Origin: Faecalicatena absiana
GTDB lineage: Bacteria > Bacillota > Bacilli > Lactobacillales > Lactobacillaceae
Direction of reading: 5' to 3'
Length of the DNA: 64,000 bases
Assembly: GCA_017309015.1 (NCBI GenBank)
Contig: JAEDAG010000001.1
Span: 540,223 to 604,222 of the forward strand
This document shows positions 22,845-31,625 of this stretch, piece after piece. Position numbers and translations under genes: made by a program. The notes under the pieces are model-generated. The model worked only from the letters and a program-made list of their open reading frames with translations, searched no databases and was not told the DNA's origin. The first letter of the stretch is position 1. Each line of letters starts with the position of its first letter.

Positions 22845-25064
22845 TTAGTATTGGCTGTTCTTCAGCTTTTCCGCGTTGGCTTCCTCGTCAACCATGCCCA
22901 GGCTCATGTGCTTTGCCCGGTGGGCAATTTCTTCATGACGGCCGTGAACCATTGGCCGCTTCAGCGGGTTGCCCAAGTAGCCGCAGGTCCGCTTGACGCA
23001 GTCGCAGGTTTCTGGGTTGTGGTTGCCGCATTGCGGGCATTCAAAGCCTTTGGCCGTAGCCTTGAATTCACCGGCAAAGCCGCATTCGTAGCACTTGTCG
23101 ATTGGCGTGTTGGTCCCCAAGTAGCCGACCTTGTCGTAGGCCCAGTCCCAAACGGCTTCCAGGGCTGCTGGGTTCTGCTTCAGGTTCGGGTACTCGCAGT
23201 AGTGGATGAAGCCACCAGCCGCGTATGGCGGGTAGTCCTTTTCAAAGTCCAGCTTTTCAAATGGGGTTGGGTGCTTGCGGACATCGTAGTGGAAGCTGTT
23301 GGTGTAGTATTCCTTGTCCGTGATGTCCTTGACCTTGCCGAACTTTTCCGTGTCCAGACGGCAGAAGCGGTCAGTCAAGCTTTCGCTTGGCGTGGAGTAG
23401 ACGCTGTAGTGGTAGTGGTTTGGATCTTCCTTTTCCCACTTGGCGCAGGCATCGTGCAGCTTCTTGACCACTTCCAGGGTGAACTGCTTGGCTTCTGGGT
23501 TATGTTCCCAGTTTGGCCCGTAGAAGACCGTGCCGACCTCGTAAAGGCCAATGTAGCCCAGGGAAACCGTGGCCCGGCCGTTCTTGAAGAAGTCGTTGAC
23601 GTCGCCGTCATCGCCGACCCCCTTGCCGAAGGCGCCGTATTCATACAGGGTTGGAGCGTTGACCGGCTTAGCTTCAGTAACCCGGTGGGCCTTGAATTCA
23701 ACGGCTTGCCGGCACAGGTGCAGGCGGTCGTTGAAGATCTCCCAGAAGCGTTCCATGTCCCCTTCGCTCTCCATTGCGATTCTTGGCAGGTTCAGGGTCA
23801 CGACGCCCAGGTTCATTCTCCCGGAGTTGACTTCCTGGCCGTTTTCGTCCTTCCACCCTTGCAGGAATGACCGGCAACCCATTGGGGCCTTGAAGGAGCC
23901 AGTGATGTCGATGATCTTGTCGTAGCTCAAGATATCTGGGTACATCCGCTTAGTCGCGCATTCCAAGGCCAGCTTCTTGATGTCGTAGTTTGGGTCGCCT
24001 GGGTGCAGGTTCAAGCCCTTCTTGATCGTGAAGACCAGCTTAGGGAAGATGGCGGTTCTGTGCTCAACGCCCAAGCCTTCGATGCGGACTCTCAGGATGT
24101 CCTTTTGGATTTCGCGCTCAAGCCAGTTGGTGCCCAGGCCAAAGCCCAAGGTCGTGAACGGCGTCTGGCCTTGGCTGGAGAACATGGTGTTGATCTCGTA
24201 TTCCAGGCTTTGCATTGCGTCGTAGATGTCCTTCTTGGTCCGCTTCTTGGCAAAAGCCTTGACCTTTTCTTCATCGTCGATGAATTCGCGCCCTTCTTCC
24301 AGGTGCTTCTTGTAGTTCTTCTCGGCGAAAGGCGCCAGAACTTGGTCGCAGCGGTCAAATGAGCAGCCGCCGTATTGGCTTGAGGCCACGCTGGTGATGA
24401 TTTGGGCCACTTGGCTGGTTGCCACCCGGATTGAGTTAGGAACGTCCATGAAGGCGTTGCCGATCTTGAAGCCATGGTTGAGCATGTACTTGAAGTCGAT
24501 CAGGCAGCAGTTGGACATTGGTGACAAAGGCGTGTAGTCCAAGTCATGCCAGTGGATGTCCCCGCGCAGGTGAGCCTTGGCGATGTGCTTGGGCATCATG
24601 GTCAGGCCGACCGTCTTGCCAACCGTCCCAGCCGTCAGGTCTCTTTGGGTCGCGAAGACGTCTGAGTCCTTGTTGGCATTCTCATGGACGATCGTTGGGT
24701 CCTTGCGGACCAGCTTGGACAGGCGCTGCTTGGTGTCGGTCTGCTGGCGCCATTCTTCCTCGTCTTCCTGGCGCTTCTTTTCATATTCTTGAGCCTGGCT
24801 GCGGTAGCCAAGTTCATTCAGGCTTTCCTTGAAGGCCCGGTGCACTTCTTCGGCAGTGGCCGTGTCAGCGCCCAGCTTGTCGTAAACCTTGCTTAAAACG
24901 TCAGCCTTGATGTCTGAGTCGCCTAGACCCAGTTCTTCCAAGACGATTTCCAGCTTGAATTGTTCAAACTTAAAAGTCGCACCATCACGCTTGATAAAAG
25001 TTTTGGGTTCGTTGGCGAAGACAAGACTCTTCACTTCTGGAGCTGGCTTTAACATGACAATCAT
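22845..25064 (-). CDS. nrdD: anaerobic (class III) ribonucleoside-triphosphate reductase
   Basis: A 739-residue glycyl-radical enzyme that makes dNTPs without oxygen. An N-terminal ATP-cone allosteric domain (about 15-105, beginning VFANEPKTFIKRDG) precedes the catalytic barrel with SVASSQYGGCSF and GCRSFLQGW. A C-terminal zinc ribbon has CYECGF and CPQCGNHNPETCDC, and the radical-bearing glycine in RTCGYLGNP is at about residue 695. All key cysteines are present. The promoter region carries NrdR-like and DnaA boxes. It is the first gene of a four-gene unit. Confidence 0.97.
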   Translation of the reverse strand: MIVMLKPAPEVKSLVFANEPKTFIKRDGATFKFEQFKLEIVLEELGLGDSDIKADVLSKVYDKLGADTATAEEVHRAFKESLNELGYRSQAQEYEKKRQEDEEEWRQQTDTKQRLSKLVRKDPTIVHENANKDSDVFATQRDLTAGTVGKTVGLTMMPKHIAKAHLRGDIHWHDLDYTPLSPMSNCCLIDFKYMLNHGFKIGNAFMDVPNSIRVATSQVAQIITSVASSQYGGCSFDRCDQVLAPFAEKNYKKHLEEGREFIDDEEKVKAFAKKRTKKDIYDAMQSLEYEINTMFSSQGQTPFTTLGFGLGTNWLEREIQKDILRVRIEGLGVEHRTAIFPKLVFTIKKGLNLHPGDPNYDIKKLALECATKRMYPDILSYDKIIDITGSFKAPMGCRSFLQGWKDENGQEVNSGRMNLGVVTLNLPRIAMESEGDMERFWEIFNDRLHLCRQAVEFKAHRVTEAKPVNAPTLYEYGAFGKGVGDDGDVNDFFKNGRATVSLGYIGLYEVGTVFYGPNWEHNPEAKQFTLEVVKKLHDACAKWEKEDPNHYHYSVYSTPSESLTDRFCRLDTEKFGKVKDITDKEYYTNSFHYDVRKHPTPFEKLDFEKDYPPYAAGGFIHYCEYPNLKQNPAALEAVWDWAYDKVGYLGTNTPIDKCYECGFAGEFKATAKGFECPQCGNHNPETCDCVKRTCGYLGNPLKRPMVHGRHEEIAHRAKHMSLGMVDEEANAEKLKNSQY

Positions 25065-25180
25065 CCTCTTCTTAAAAAATATCTTCTTTGTAAACTGAAT
25101 ACGTGCTTGGCAGCTTTGGCAGCTGCTCCCCTTGCTCTTGGCAAGTTAGCCACAAGATAAAGCAGGTCTTGTGGATTATT

Positions 25181-25189
25181 TGTGGATAA
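25181..25189 (-). promoter_or_regulatory. DnaA box
   Basis: A perfect consensus TTATCCACA on the minus strand. A one-mismatch box, TAATCCACA, lies 11 bp away at 25170-25178 in the same orientation. Both are between the NrdR-like boxes and the nrdD start. Confidence 0.6.
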
Positions 25190-25247
25190 CCCCTATATCT
25201 TGGTTATCTGATGGATCTAGCATACCATAAAATACAAGATGTTGTGG
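25190..25247 (-). promoter_or_regulatory. tandem NrdR-like boxes upstream of nrdD
   Basis: Two 16-mers on the minus strand, at 25190-25205 (AACCAAGATATAGGGG) and 25232-25247 (CCACAACATCTTGTAT), each match about 11 of 16 positions of the NrdR consensus acaCwAtATaTwGtgt including the core. Their starts are 42 bp apart, four helical turns, as expected for paired NrdR sites. The remainder of 25065-25454 is AT-rich and holds the terminator of the GGDEF gene. Confidence 0.65.
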
Positions 25248-25388
25248 TCTATACAAAGCCACAAAGGACCCAATTCTCAAGTAAAAAATCAGTGCTGACG
25301 CCCCTTTGAGCCCGTATAGTTATTAAAAAAGAATATTTTTTATTTTTTGCTTTTTGTAAAGTGGCTTGGACTTTTTTAAATCCAGGTA

Positions 25389-25418
25389 AAAAGAAAGGCG
25401 CCGGCCTTAGGCCAGCGT
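25389..25418 (-). terminator. terminator of GGDEF gene
   Basis: A GC-rich stem around 25399-25406 / 25410-25417 with one mismatch and a TTA loop is followed by UUUCUUUUU on the minus strand. Confidence 0.65.
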
Positions 25419-25454
25419 CTAAACAGCAGTTGCTTGCAATTTGCTTTTACTCAG

Positions 25455-26621
25455 CTACTCAACTTTTTCGCCCACGATCTGCCGGCGGCCGCCTTCCTTG
25501 CCCTGGTACAAGTAGCGGTCGGCCTTGGTCAGCAGGTCGCGCAGGTCCTGGTTGTTTCGCGGGTGACCGAAGCAGTAGCCAATGGTCAGGGTCACGCAGC
25601 GCGGCGCCCCGTCGATATAGGCGCTGGCCACGCTGTCGGCCATCCGGCCCAATTCCTTGACAAACTGTTTACGCGTCATGTGATTGGTGACGATCAAGAA
25701 CTCATCGCCCCCATAGCGGTAAATGTCATTGCCAAAAAAGAGCCGGCCGGTCTGACCCACGATCCGGATGACCTCATCGCCGCACTTATGCCCAGCCAGG
25801 TCGTTGAAGTCCTTGAAGTGGTCCACGTCCAGCATGGCCACGCAGAGGTCCTTGTCCACGAAATAGCGGAAGTCGTGTCGGAAGCCGTAGCGGTTCTTGA
25901 TCTCAGACAATTCATCGATCACGCTCTGCTCGCGCCAGCCGCGGATGTCAAAGTCCCCAATGAACAAGGTTAAAGTCAGCAAAGACATGGTCAGCAGAAA
26001 GTTGCTCATCCGCAGATAGATGAATTTGGCGTTCATGCCTCTGGCCAGCAGGTAGATGACTTCAAAAGACACGGTCCACCAGAAGCGCTCCCCTAGTTCC
26101 CGCCAGCGGTGCCAAACGGCTCTGAGAGCGCCGTAGAGATAGAGGCAGGCTGCCAGATCCAGGATCCAGTGCCAGGGGCCGTGGACAAAATAGCTGCTTG
26201 CGACCAACCGGTAGATCTTGTTCCGGCTGAAAGGAAGCAGCAACGCGGCAATGGCCAGCGCGTACGGCAGGCAGTAGATCAGCCAGCGGTCTTTTTTTAG
26301 CGGGCGTTCGCCAATGGTCAAAAACAAGGCAAACAAAAAGAACAAAAAAGAGATTGATGCAAAACTGATCTTCTGCACAATGCCGCAGAAAAACGGCTGC
26401 CATGAATTAGCATAAATATCGTGGTTGGCCATGTAAGTCCAACAAAAGCCGAAAAATGCCGAAAATAAGACATTGACGTCCAAAAGCAGCAGGGCAATCG
26501 AGCTCCTGCGCTCCAAAGTCCAGGTAAAGCCTCGGCTCAAGCGAACGACGATCAATACCAGCAAAATAATGCAGGCGCATAAGTCAAAGGTCTCGTTGAA
26601 CTTTCCCGGCGTGTAAATCAC
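25455..26621 (-). CDS. membrane-bound GGDEF-domain protein (putative diguanylate cyclase)
   Basis: A 388-residue protein with a GTG start at 26621, chosen because GGAAGGAGGAC lies just upstream; the open frame runs further but has no other ribosome site. Seven or eight hydrophobic segments fill residues 10-215 and a GGDEF domain about 220-388. The substrate loop LDVDHFKDFND is followed by the active-site sequence YRYGGDEF (GGDEF at 304-308), intact for making cyclic di-GMP. The inhibitory RxxD site is absent (FGND in its place). No EAL or HD-GYP partner is in the window, and it has its own terminator. Confidence 0.9.
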   Translation of the reverse strand: MIYTPGKFNETFDLCACIILLVLIVVRLSRGFTWTLERRSSIALLLLDVNVLFSAFFGFCWTYMANHDIYANSWQPFFCGIVQKISFASISFLFFLFALFLTIGERPLKKDRWLIYCLPYALAIAALLLPFSRNKIYRLVASSYFVHGPWHWILDLAACLYLYGALRAVWHRWRELGERFWWTVSFEVIYLLARGMNAKFIYLRMSNFLLTMSLLTLTLFIGDFDIRGWREQSVIDELSEIKNRYGFRHDFRYFVDKDLCVAMLDVDHFKDFNDLAGHKCGDEVIRIVGQTGRLFFGNDIYRYGGDEFLIVTNHMTRKQFVKELGRMADSVASAYIDGAPRCVTLTIGYCFGHPRNNQDLRDLLTKADRYLYQGKEGGRRQIVGEKVE

Positions 26622-26697
26622 TTTCGTCCTCCTTCCGCGATCGCTTACACTAGATATTTTACTATATGCCCAGGAATATTTTACTATTTTTTTCCGC

Positions 26698-26729
26698 AAA
26701 AAAACGCTAGCGATCATCACTAGCGTTTT
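26698..26729 (-). terminator. terminator of the asnH-aslA unit
   Basis: A ten-base-pair stem (26701-26710 with 26720-26729) is followed by a run of Us on the minus strand, 26 bases after the ligase stop. Confidence 0.85.
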
Positions 26730-26754
26730 AATGATCTTTACTTTTTTGAAAAGA

Positions 26755-28020
26755 TTACTTGTTCTTTTCGAAGTACTGGCCCTTATTGACTTCAAAGTAG
26801 GTCTTGAAGCGCTTGTAGTAGTTGTGGAACATGTACTTCATCAAAAGCCAGCGCTTGAAGGAGCTGTCCTTGTCGTAGAAGACGGTCGTGCCCACCTTGC
26901 CGGCTTCAATCAATTTCAAAGCCTCGTCCTTGGCTGGATTTTCCACGGCGTATTCCTTGAAGATCTTCTCCGGAACGCCAAGCCAAAGCATGTGGGTGCT
27001 TTCCAGCTTGTTGCCGTAAACGGTCTCCTTGCCCTTCAGGGAGTCTTCCACGTAGTCGTCGATGTACCACTTGGCCAGGTTGTAGCCGTTCAGGGTCACG
27101 TAGAAGCTGGAGCGGCCTTGGCGGAGGTTGATTTCAAAGAACTTGTACTGGCCGTCGCGCTCGTCGAACTTGATGTCGAAGTTGGCCATCCCGGTGTAGT
27201 TGATCTTTTCCAGGAAGCTTTGCACCGTTTCGTAGAGCTTTTCATCGTATGCCGGCAGAATCGCCATGTAGTTGCCGATTGACTGCGGGGTCGGGTCTTC
27301 CAGCATTGGGTGGCCCAGGCACATCATCTTGACCTGATGATCCTTATCCACGTAAGCGTTCAGGACCCGCATGTGGGAGTCGTCGCCTGGGATAAAGTCC
27401 TGCAGGATCAGGTCTTCCTTGTAGCCGTTGGTGTAGATCTTGCCCACGATATCTTTGAACTCGGCAAAGTCCTTGATGACAAAGGCCTTCTTGCGGCCTT
27501 CAAACTGCACGTCCAGCCAGGAAACCGGGTCTTCTGGCTTCAAGGCCACTGGAAACTGGAACGGCACCTCTTCATAAGAGCCGTCTTGGTAGTCCTTCAT
27601 GGTGATGATGTGGGTCTTTGGATATGGCAGACCGTATTCCTCACAGACTTCGTAGAAACCTTCCTTGGAAATCAGCTTTTCCAGCATGTCGTAATCGATG
27701 TAAGGCACGATGAAGGTTCCTTCCAGCTCCGCCTTGTGCTTGGCCAAAAGCTCAGCGTAGCCGTCCCCGCAGGCGATCAGGATAACTGGCTCTGGGTGGT
27801 TCTGGTATTCCTTGATTTTTTCATTCATGACCTGCATAAAGCCAGGGTCTTCCGCAAAGCCCGGGTGGACTTCCACGTCGACGATCTTAGAATAGCGGGT
27901 AGCAGCCAGCTGGGTGGCAGCCCAAGCCTGCACCTTGATGCCATATGCTTCATTGAATGAGCGCGCCATGCCGTACACGTTGATGTCGCTGCCCAACAGA
28001 ATTGGTGTAAATTTAGCCAT
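26755..28020 (-). CDS. aslA: ATP-grasp D-aspartate ligase (peptidoglycan cross-bridge)
   Basis: A 421-residue ATP-grasp enzyme resembling the D-aspartate ligases (Asl) of Enterococcus faecium and Lactococcus, which add D-Asp to the side chain of lysine in the wall precursor. Visible are the N-terminal pre-ATP-grasp part (ILLGSDINVYGMARSFNEAYG), the ATP-binding segment around VALKPEDPVSW, and the metal ligands in FFEINLRQGRSSFYVT near residue 297. L. delbrueckii has a D-Asp/D-Asn containing cross-bridge, and the gene is 57 bases downstream of an amidotransferase-type asparagine synthase, which fits that pathway. The symbol is assigned by similarity and context. Confidence 0.8.
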   Translation of the reverse strand: MAKFTPILLGSDINVYGMARSFNEAYGIKVQAWAATQLAATRYSKIVDVEVHPGFAEDPGFMQVMNEKIKEYQNHPEPVILIACGDGYAELLAKHKAELEGTFIVPYIDYDMLEKLISKEGFYEVCEEYGLPYPKTHIITMKDYQDGSYEEVPFQFPVALKPEDPVSWLDVQFEGRKKAFVIKDFAEFKDIVGKIYTNGYKEDLILQDFIPGDDSHMRVLNAYVDKDHQVKMMCLGHPMLEDPTPQSIGNYMAILPAYDEKLYETVQSFLEKINYTGMANFDIKFDERDGQYKFFEINLRQGRSSFYVTLNGYNLAKWYIDDYVEDSLKGKETVYGNKLESTHMLWLGVPEKIFKEYAVENPAKDEALKLIEAGKVGTTVFYDKDSSFKRWLLMKYMFHNYYKRFKTYFEVNKGQYFEKNK

Positions 28021-28077
28021 TGGAAATAACTTGTTCTCTTTCTCTTTTTTGCTTTTTCTTCTCTGCTCGCTTTTTGA

Positions 28078-30027
28078 CTACAGCAGCTTGCCTTGCGCGA
28101 TCAAGGCTGCTACTTCTGGCTGCACGTGCTGGTACTTCTTCACGGTTTCATCGTAGTCAATGAAGAAAAGCTTGTACCAGACCAGGAAGGTGTAGATGGT
28201 CCAGATCTGCCGGCGGTGGGACCCGTCGCCCTCGTAGTTTTCGTCCAAGAGGTCCAGGATCTTCTTTTGATCAAAGATGTCGTTCACGAAGTCTTCGCTG
28301 AAGAGCTCTCTAACCTGCTTGTAGAAGCGCTCGTCCTGCAGCCACTGCTTGATTGGGGTTGGGAAGCCCAGCTTTGGCCGCTTGGCCCATTCGTCTGGCA
28401 GGACCTTTTCTGACGCCTTGCGCAGGGCGTATTTGGTGTCGTACTTGTTGACCAAGTACTTGGTTGGAATGGAGTTGGCCAATTCGGCGATCTTCACGTC
28501 CAGGTAAGGCACCCGGAGCTCCAGGGAGTGGGCCATGGAAATCTTGTCCGCCTTCTGTTCAATGTCATTGAGCATGAAGTGGTGCAGGTCGATGTACTGC
28601 ATCTGCTTGACGTTGTCCAGGTCCTTGACCTTCTTGAAGTCTTCCTGGTAGATGCCGTTGACCGTCAAATTGTTGCGGTAGCTTGGCTGCAAGATGGCGT
28701 TGGCGTCCTTAGACGTAAAGATGGTCGGGTAGTCCATGTCGTAGATGACTGACTGGCCCACGTAGAATTCGCTTGGCTCAGCCAGGTTGGTGTACAAGTG
28801 GACCTTGCCTGGGAAGTTCGGCATCTTCTTGATCTTGTGGGCCAATTTGATCCGCTTGTTCTTTGGCAGCTGCTTCAGCTTGGAAGTAAAGACCTTGATG
28901 ACGTTGTTGTGGGTGTGCATCCCATAGTTCACGTAGCCGGCAAACAATTCGTCAGCCCCTTCGCCGGACAAGGCAACCGTAACGTGCTTTCTGGCCAGCT
29001 TGCACAGGTACCACAAAGGAATGATTGACGGGTTGGCGTCTGGCTCGTCCATGTGGTACTGCATTTCCGGGAAGTCGCGCATGGCTTCTTCTGAGTCGAC
29101 CTTGTCAGCGTAAAAATGCCAGCCGTTGATGTCGGACAAGGCCTTGGCCTTGGAAGCTTCATCATAGGTGCTGTCGTCAAAGCCAATTGAGAAGACTTCG
29201 TCAGGGTCCAGCAGGGAGGTCAAGAAGCTTGAGTCCACCCCTTCGCTCAAAAAGGCCCCAACCTTAACGTCAGCGTTGCGGTAAAGGTCAACGGTTTCCT
29301 TCAAGTCTTCGTTGATCTTCTTGACCGTTTCCTCAAAGGACAGGCTGTTTTCCTTGTATTCCGCGTCCCAGTACTGGTGGGTCTTCATCTTGCCGTCCTT
29401 GTATTCAAACCAGTGACCTGGCTGGAAGCGGTAGACGCCCTTGAAGAAGGTTTCCTTCAAGTCGTTGTACTGGTTCATCAGGTAAGGCTTGACGGCTTCA
29501 GTGTTCAATTGCTTCTTGAAGTGCGGGAATTCCAAAAAGCTCTTCAATTCTGAGCCGACGACCAGGTGACCATCCACGTCTTGGTAGTACATTGGCTTAA
29601 TCCCAAAGAAGTCGCGGGCCCCGTACATGGTTTGGGTGTTGTTGTCCCAGATGATGAAGGCAAACATCCCCCGCATCCGCTTCAAGATGCCGTCCATGCC
29701 CCACTCTTCGTAGCCGTGCAGGATGACTTCCGTGTCCGCCTTGGTGGTGAAAGTGTGGCCGGCCTTGATCAATTCTTCCCGGAGTGGCTTAAAGTTGTAG
29801 ATTTCCCCGTTGAAGATGATGGCCCGGCTGCGGTCTTCGTTGTAGATTGGCTGGCTACCGCCGCGCAAGTCGATGATGGACAGTCTCCGGAAGCCCAAGG
29901 CTACCTTGTCGTTGGTGTACATCCCATCGCTGCTTGGTCCGCGGTGCTTGATGGTAGCCATCATCTTGCCGATGGCCGCTTGCTTGTCATTAATTTCTGG
30001 ATCATAAAAGGCGACAATTCCGCACAT
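28078..30027 (-). CDS. asnH: asparagine synthase, glutamine-hydrolysing (AsnH/AsnB type)
   Basis: A 649-residue enzyme. The N-terminal class II glutaminase begins MCGIVAFYDPE with the catalytic Cys2, followed by NGEIYNF and GYEEWG. The C-terminal synthase domain has the pyrophosphate loop as FLSEGVDSS (usual SGGxDS) and the ALSGEGADELFAGY motif. In Lactococcus AsnH of this type amidates the D-Asp of the cross-bridge to D-Asn; free Asn synthesis is the alternative. Its neighbour, the D-Asp ligase, favours the wall role. The Ser-Glu-Gly variation in the P-loop is worth noting but is found in the long AsnB group. Confidence 0.85.
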   Translation of the reverse strand: MCGIVAFYDPEINDKQAAIGKMMATIKHRGPSSDGMYTNDKVALGFRRLSIIDLRGGSQPIYNEDRSRAIIFNGEIYNFKPLREELIKAGHTFTTKADTEVILHGYEEWGMDGILKRMRGMFAFIIWDNNTQTMYGARDFFGIKPMYYQDVDGHLVVGSELKSFLEFPHFKKQLNTEAVKPYLMNQYNDLKETFFKGVYRFQPGHWFEYKDGKMKTHQYWDAEYKENSLSFEETVKKINEDLKETVDLYRNADVKVGAFLSEGVDSSFLTSLLDPDEVFSIGFDDSTYDEASKAKALSDINGWHFYADKVDSEEAMRDFPEMQYHMDEPDANPSIIPLWYLCKLARKHVTVALSGEGADELFAGYVNYGMHTHNNVIKVFTSKLKQLPKNKRIKLAHKIKKMPNFPGKVHLYTNLAEPSEFYVGQSVIYDMDYPTIFTSKDANAILQPSYRNNLTVNGIYQEDFKKVKDLDNVKQMQYIDLHHFMLNDIEQKADKISMAHSLELRVPYLDVKIAELANSIPTKYLVNKYDTKYALRKASEKVLPDEWAKRPKLGFPTPIKQWLQDERFYKQVRELFSEDFVNDIFDQKKILDLLDENYEGDGSHRRQIWTIYTFLVWYKLFFIDYDETVKKYQHVQPEVAALIAQGKLL

Positions 30028-30116
30028 ATCTGTTCTCTTCCTTAATTTGTTCTCGTTCTTATCTTTTGCTTGCTTTTATTGCCGGCTTTCGCCGTTTAAA
30101 GTCAACTCTATATTAT

Positions 30117-30149
30117 AAAACAAGGACTCTAATGTTCAAAGAGTCCTTG
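30117..30149 (-). terminator. terminator of metallophosphoesterase gene
   Basis: A perfect ten-base-pair stem (30121-30130 with 30140-30149) is followed by UUUUAUAAUAU on the minus strand, 14 bases after the stop. Confidence 0.8.
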
Positions 30150-30162
30150 CCAATTCTTAACC

Positions 30163-31563
30163 TTATATCAAAAACATTCGTCTTCTGGAAGCGGCTCCAT
30201 AGCCAAAGACTTTGATCCGCCGCTTCTTCAAGTCGATATTGACGATATAGCCGGCAAATTCGTTCTGGTGGTCAATCTCCCGGTTGAGGTTCTTGTTGTA
30301 CTTGGTGGTCAGCTGGTGGTTTGGCCCCATCAAGGCTGAGCAGTTGAACAAGATGTACTGGATCCCGTTGATCCGGTACTGGTCCTCCACGTGCCGGTGC
30401 CCGCAGAAGTAGGCGATGATCCGGGCATCTTCCACGCCGGTAAAGTCAAAGTCGTTGGTCAGGCGGAATTCCGGCGGCACGTCCTTGCTCGAGTGCATCC
30501 GCCCCTTTTCCTTCTGGTTAAAGGCCACCAGCAGCTCGTGCAGGGAGCGCCCATTGTACTTGAGGGCATTGCCGCCCTTGCGGTTGATCGGGTTGGCATG
30601 GCTCATCAAGACGATCTGTTTGCCGCTGGACTGCTGAAGGATTTCGATCAATTCCTGGATCTGGTCCTCTCTCACGCCCAAAGTAATCTTGACGTCGTGC
30701 TTCTTTTGCCCCTTCTCATCCAAGCGGTAAGGGATGTCAGAGGTGTTCAGGCTGATGACCCGCACGTGCCCGAAGTCAAACCAAGCTACCCCGTGCTGGC
30801 GGGAAATGTAGTGGATCCGCGGCTGCTTGTACATGTCCGGCCACATGATCTTTTCAAACTCCTTCTCCGGGAAGGAGGCCTTGAGGTCATGGTGCTCGTC
30901 GAACTTGTCGTTTTCATCGTGGTTGCCCTTGATCATCAAGTAAGGCACGCGAGCCGAGCGGAAGGAGTCGCGCAATTTCATCAGCTCGCTTTCGCTGATC
31001 AGGCCCGCGTCAGACCCGTCAATCCAGTCGCCTAGGTGGCACTTGAGGTCAAGCAGGCCCAGCTCATCCAGGTAGGAAAACTCGCGCACGTGCATCAAGC
31101 CGTTCCAGCCATAGAAGTCCAGGCTGTCCACGTTCTTGAAGTGGGTGTCGGTAATCACGCTGATGTTGACTGAATCCTCGCCTTCCCGGATCTCCCGCTT
31201 GACGTCAGCGACAAAGCGGCGCAGGTAGTCTTCCACGACATAGCGTCGGCCCGTCTTGCGACTGCGGAAGGCCTTGAAGCGGTTCAGTTCTGGAATGAAC
31301 TTCCGGTCGTATTCCGGCGCCAAAATGTCGGTCGACTCGGGACTGAGGGCCTGGTGCAGCACGCCCTGGTCGTCCTTGTACACCGTCAAAGTGAAGGGAC
31401 GGTCGTCTGGCGTGGCGTCGCGGGCATCGACGTGATACTCGCCCACCGTCAGGTATTTCTGCATTGGATCCAGCAATTCGCCGCCATTCTTGCGCACGGT
31501 CCGCGTCTTGGAGGCTCCGATTGCCTTATCGATCATTCCCATTGTGTATTTAAACAAGTCCAT
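30163..31563 (-). CDS. calcineurin-like metallophosphoesterase
   Basis: A 466-residue protein without signal peptide. The five metal-binding motifs are present in order: ITDTHF (DxH), LGDWIDG, KGNHDEND (GNHD), LMSHANP and FCGHRHVEDQY. The first 140 residues form an N-terminal extension rich in charged residues that I do not recognise. Members cleave phosphoesters in nucleotides, lipids or proteins; the substrate is unknown. The gene stands alone between two terminators. Confidence 0.88.
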   Translation of the reverse strand: MDLFKYTMGMIDKAIGASKTRTVRKNGGELLDPMQKYLTVGEYHVDARDATPDDRPFTLTVYKDDQGVLHQALSPESTDILAPEYDRKFIPELNRFKAFRSRKTGRRYVVEDYLRRFVADVKREIREGEDSVNISVITDTHFKNVDSLDFYGWNGLMHVREFSYLDELGLLDLKCHLGDWIDGSDAGLISESELMKLRDSFRSARVPYLMIKGNHDENDKFDEHHDLKASFPEKEFEKIMWPDMYKQPRIHYISRQHGVAWFDFGHVRVISLNTSDIPYRLDEKGQKKHDVKITLGVREDQIQELIEILQQSSGKQIVLMSHANPINRKGGNALKYNGRSLHELLVAFNQKEKGRMHSSKDVPPEFRLTNDFDFTGVEDARIIAYFCGHRHVEDQYRINGIQYILFNCSALMGPNHQLTTKYNKNLNREIDHQNEFAGYIVNIDLKKRRIKVFGYGAASRRRMFLI

Positions 31564-31588
31564 TTTTATCCCTTACAGCCTAAAATCA

Positions 31589-31616
31589 CAAAAAGCCGGA
31601 CCTCAACACTCCGGCT
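31589..31616 (-). terminator. terminator
   Basis: A six-base-pair GC-rich stem (31595-31600 with 31610-31615) is followed by UUUUUG on the minus strand, at the end of the 31626-32111 gene. Confidence 0.7.
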
Positions 31617-31625
31617 CCTTATTCG

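Noticed and set aside
25170..25189. DnaA boxes as a sign of oriC
   Set aside because: Only two boxes, no AT-rich unwinding region with box cluster, and no dnaA, dnaN or rpmH nearby. A promoter role is more likely.
26622..26795. Longer N-terminus for the GGDEF protein
   Set aside because: The extension is basic, low-complexity and overlaps the neighbouring terminator; a GTG with strong ribosome site at 26621 is better.
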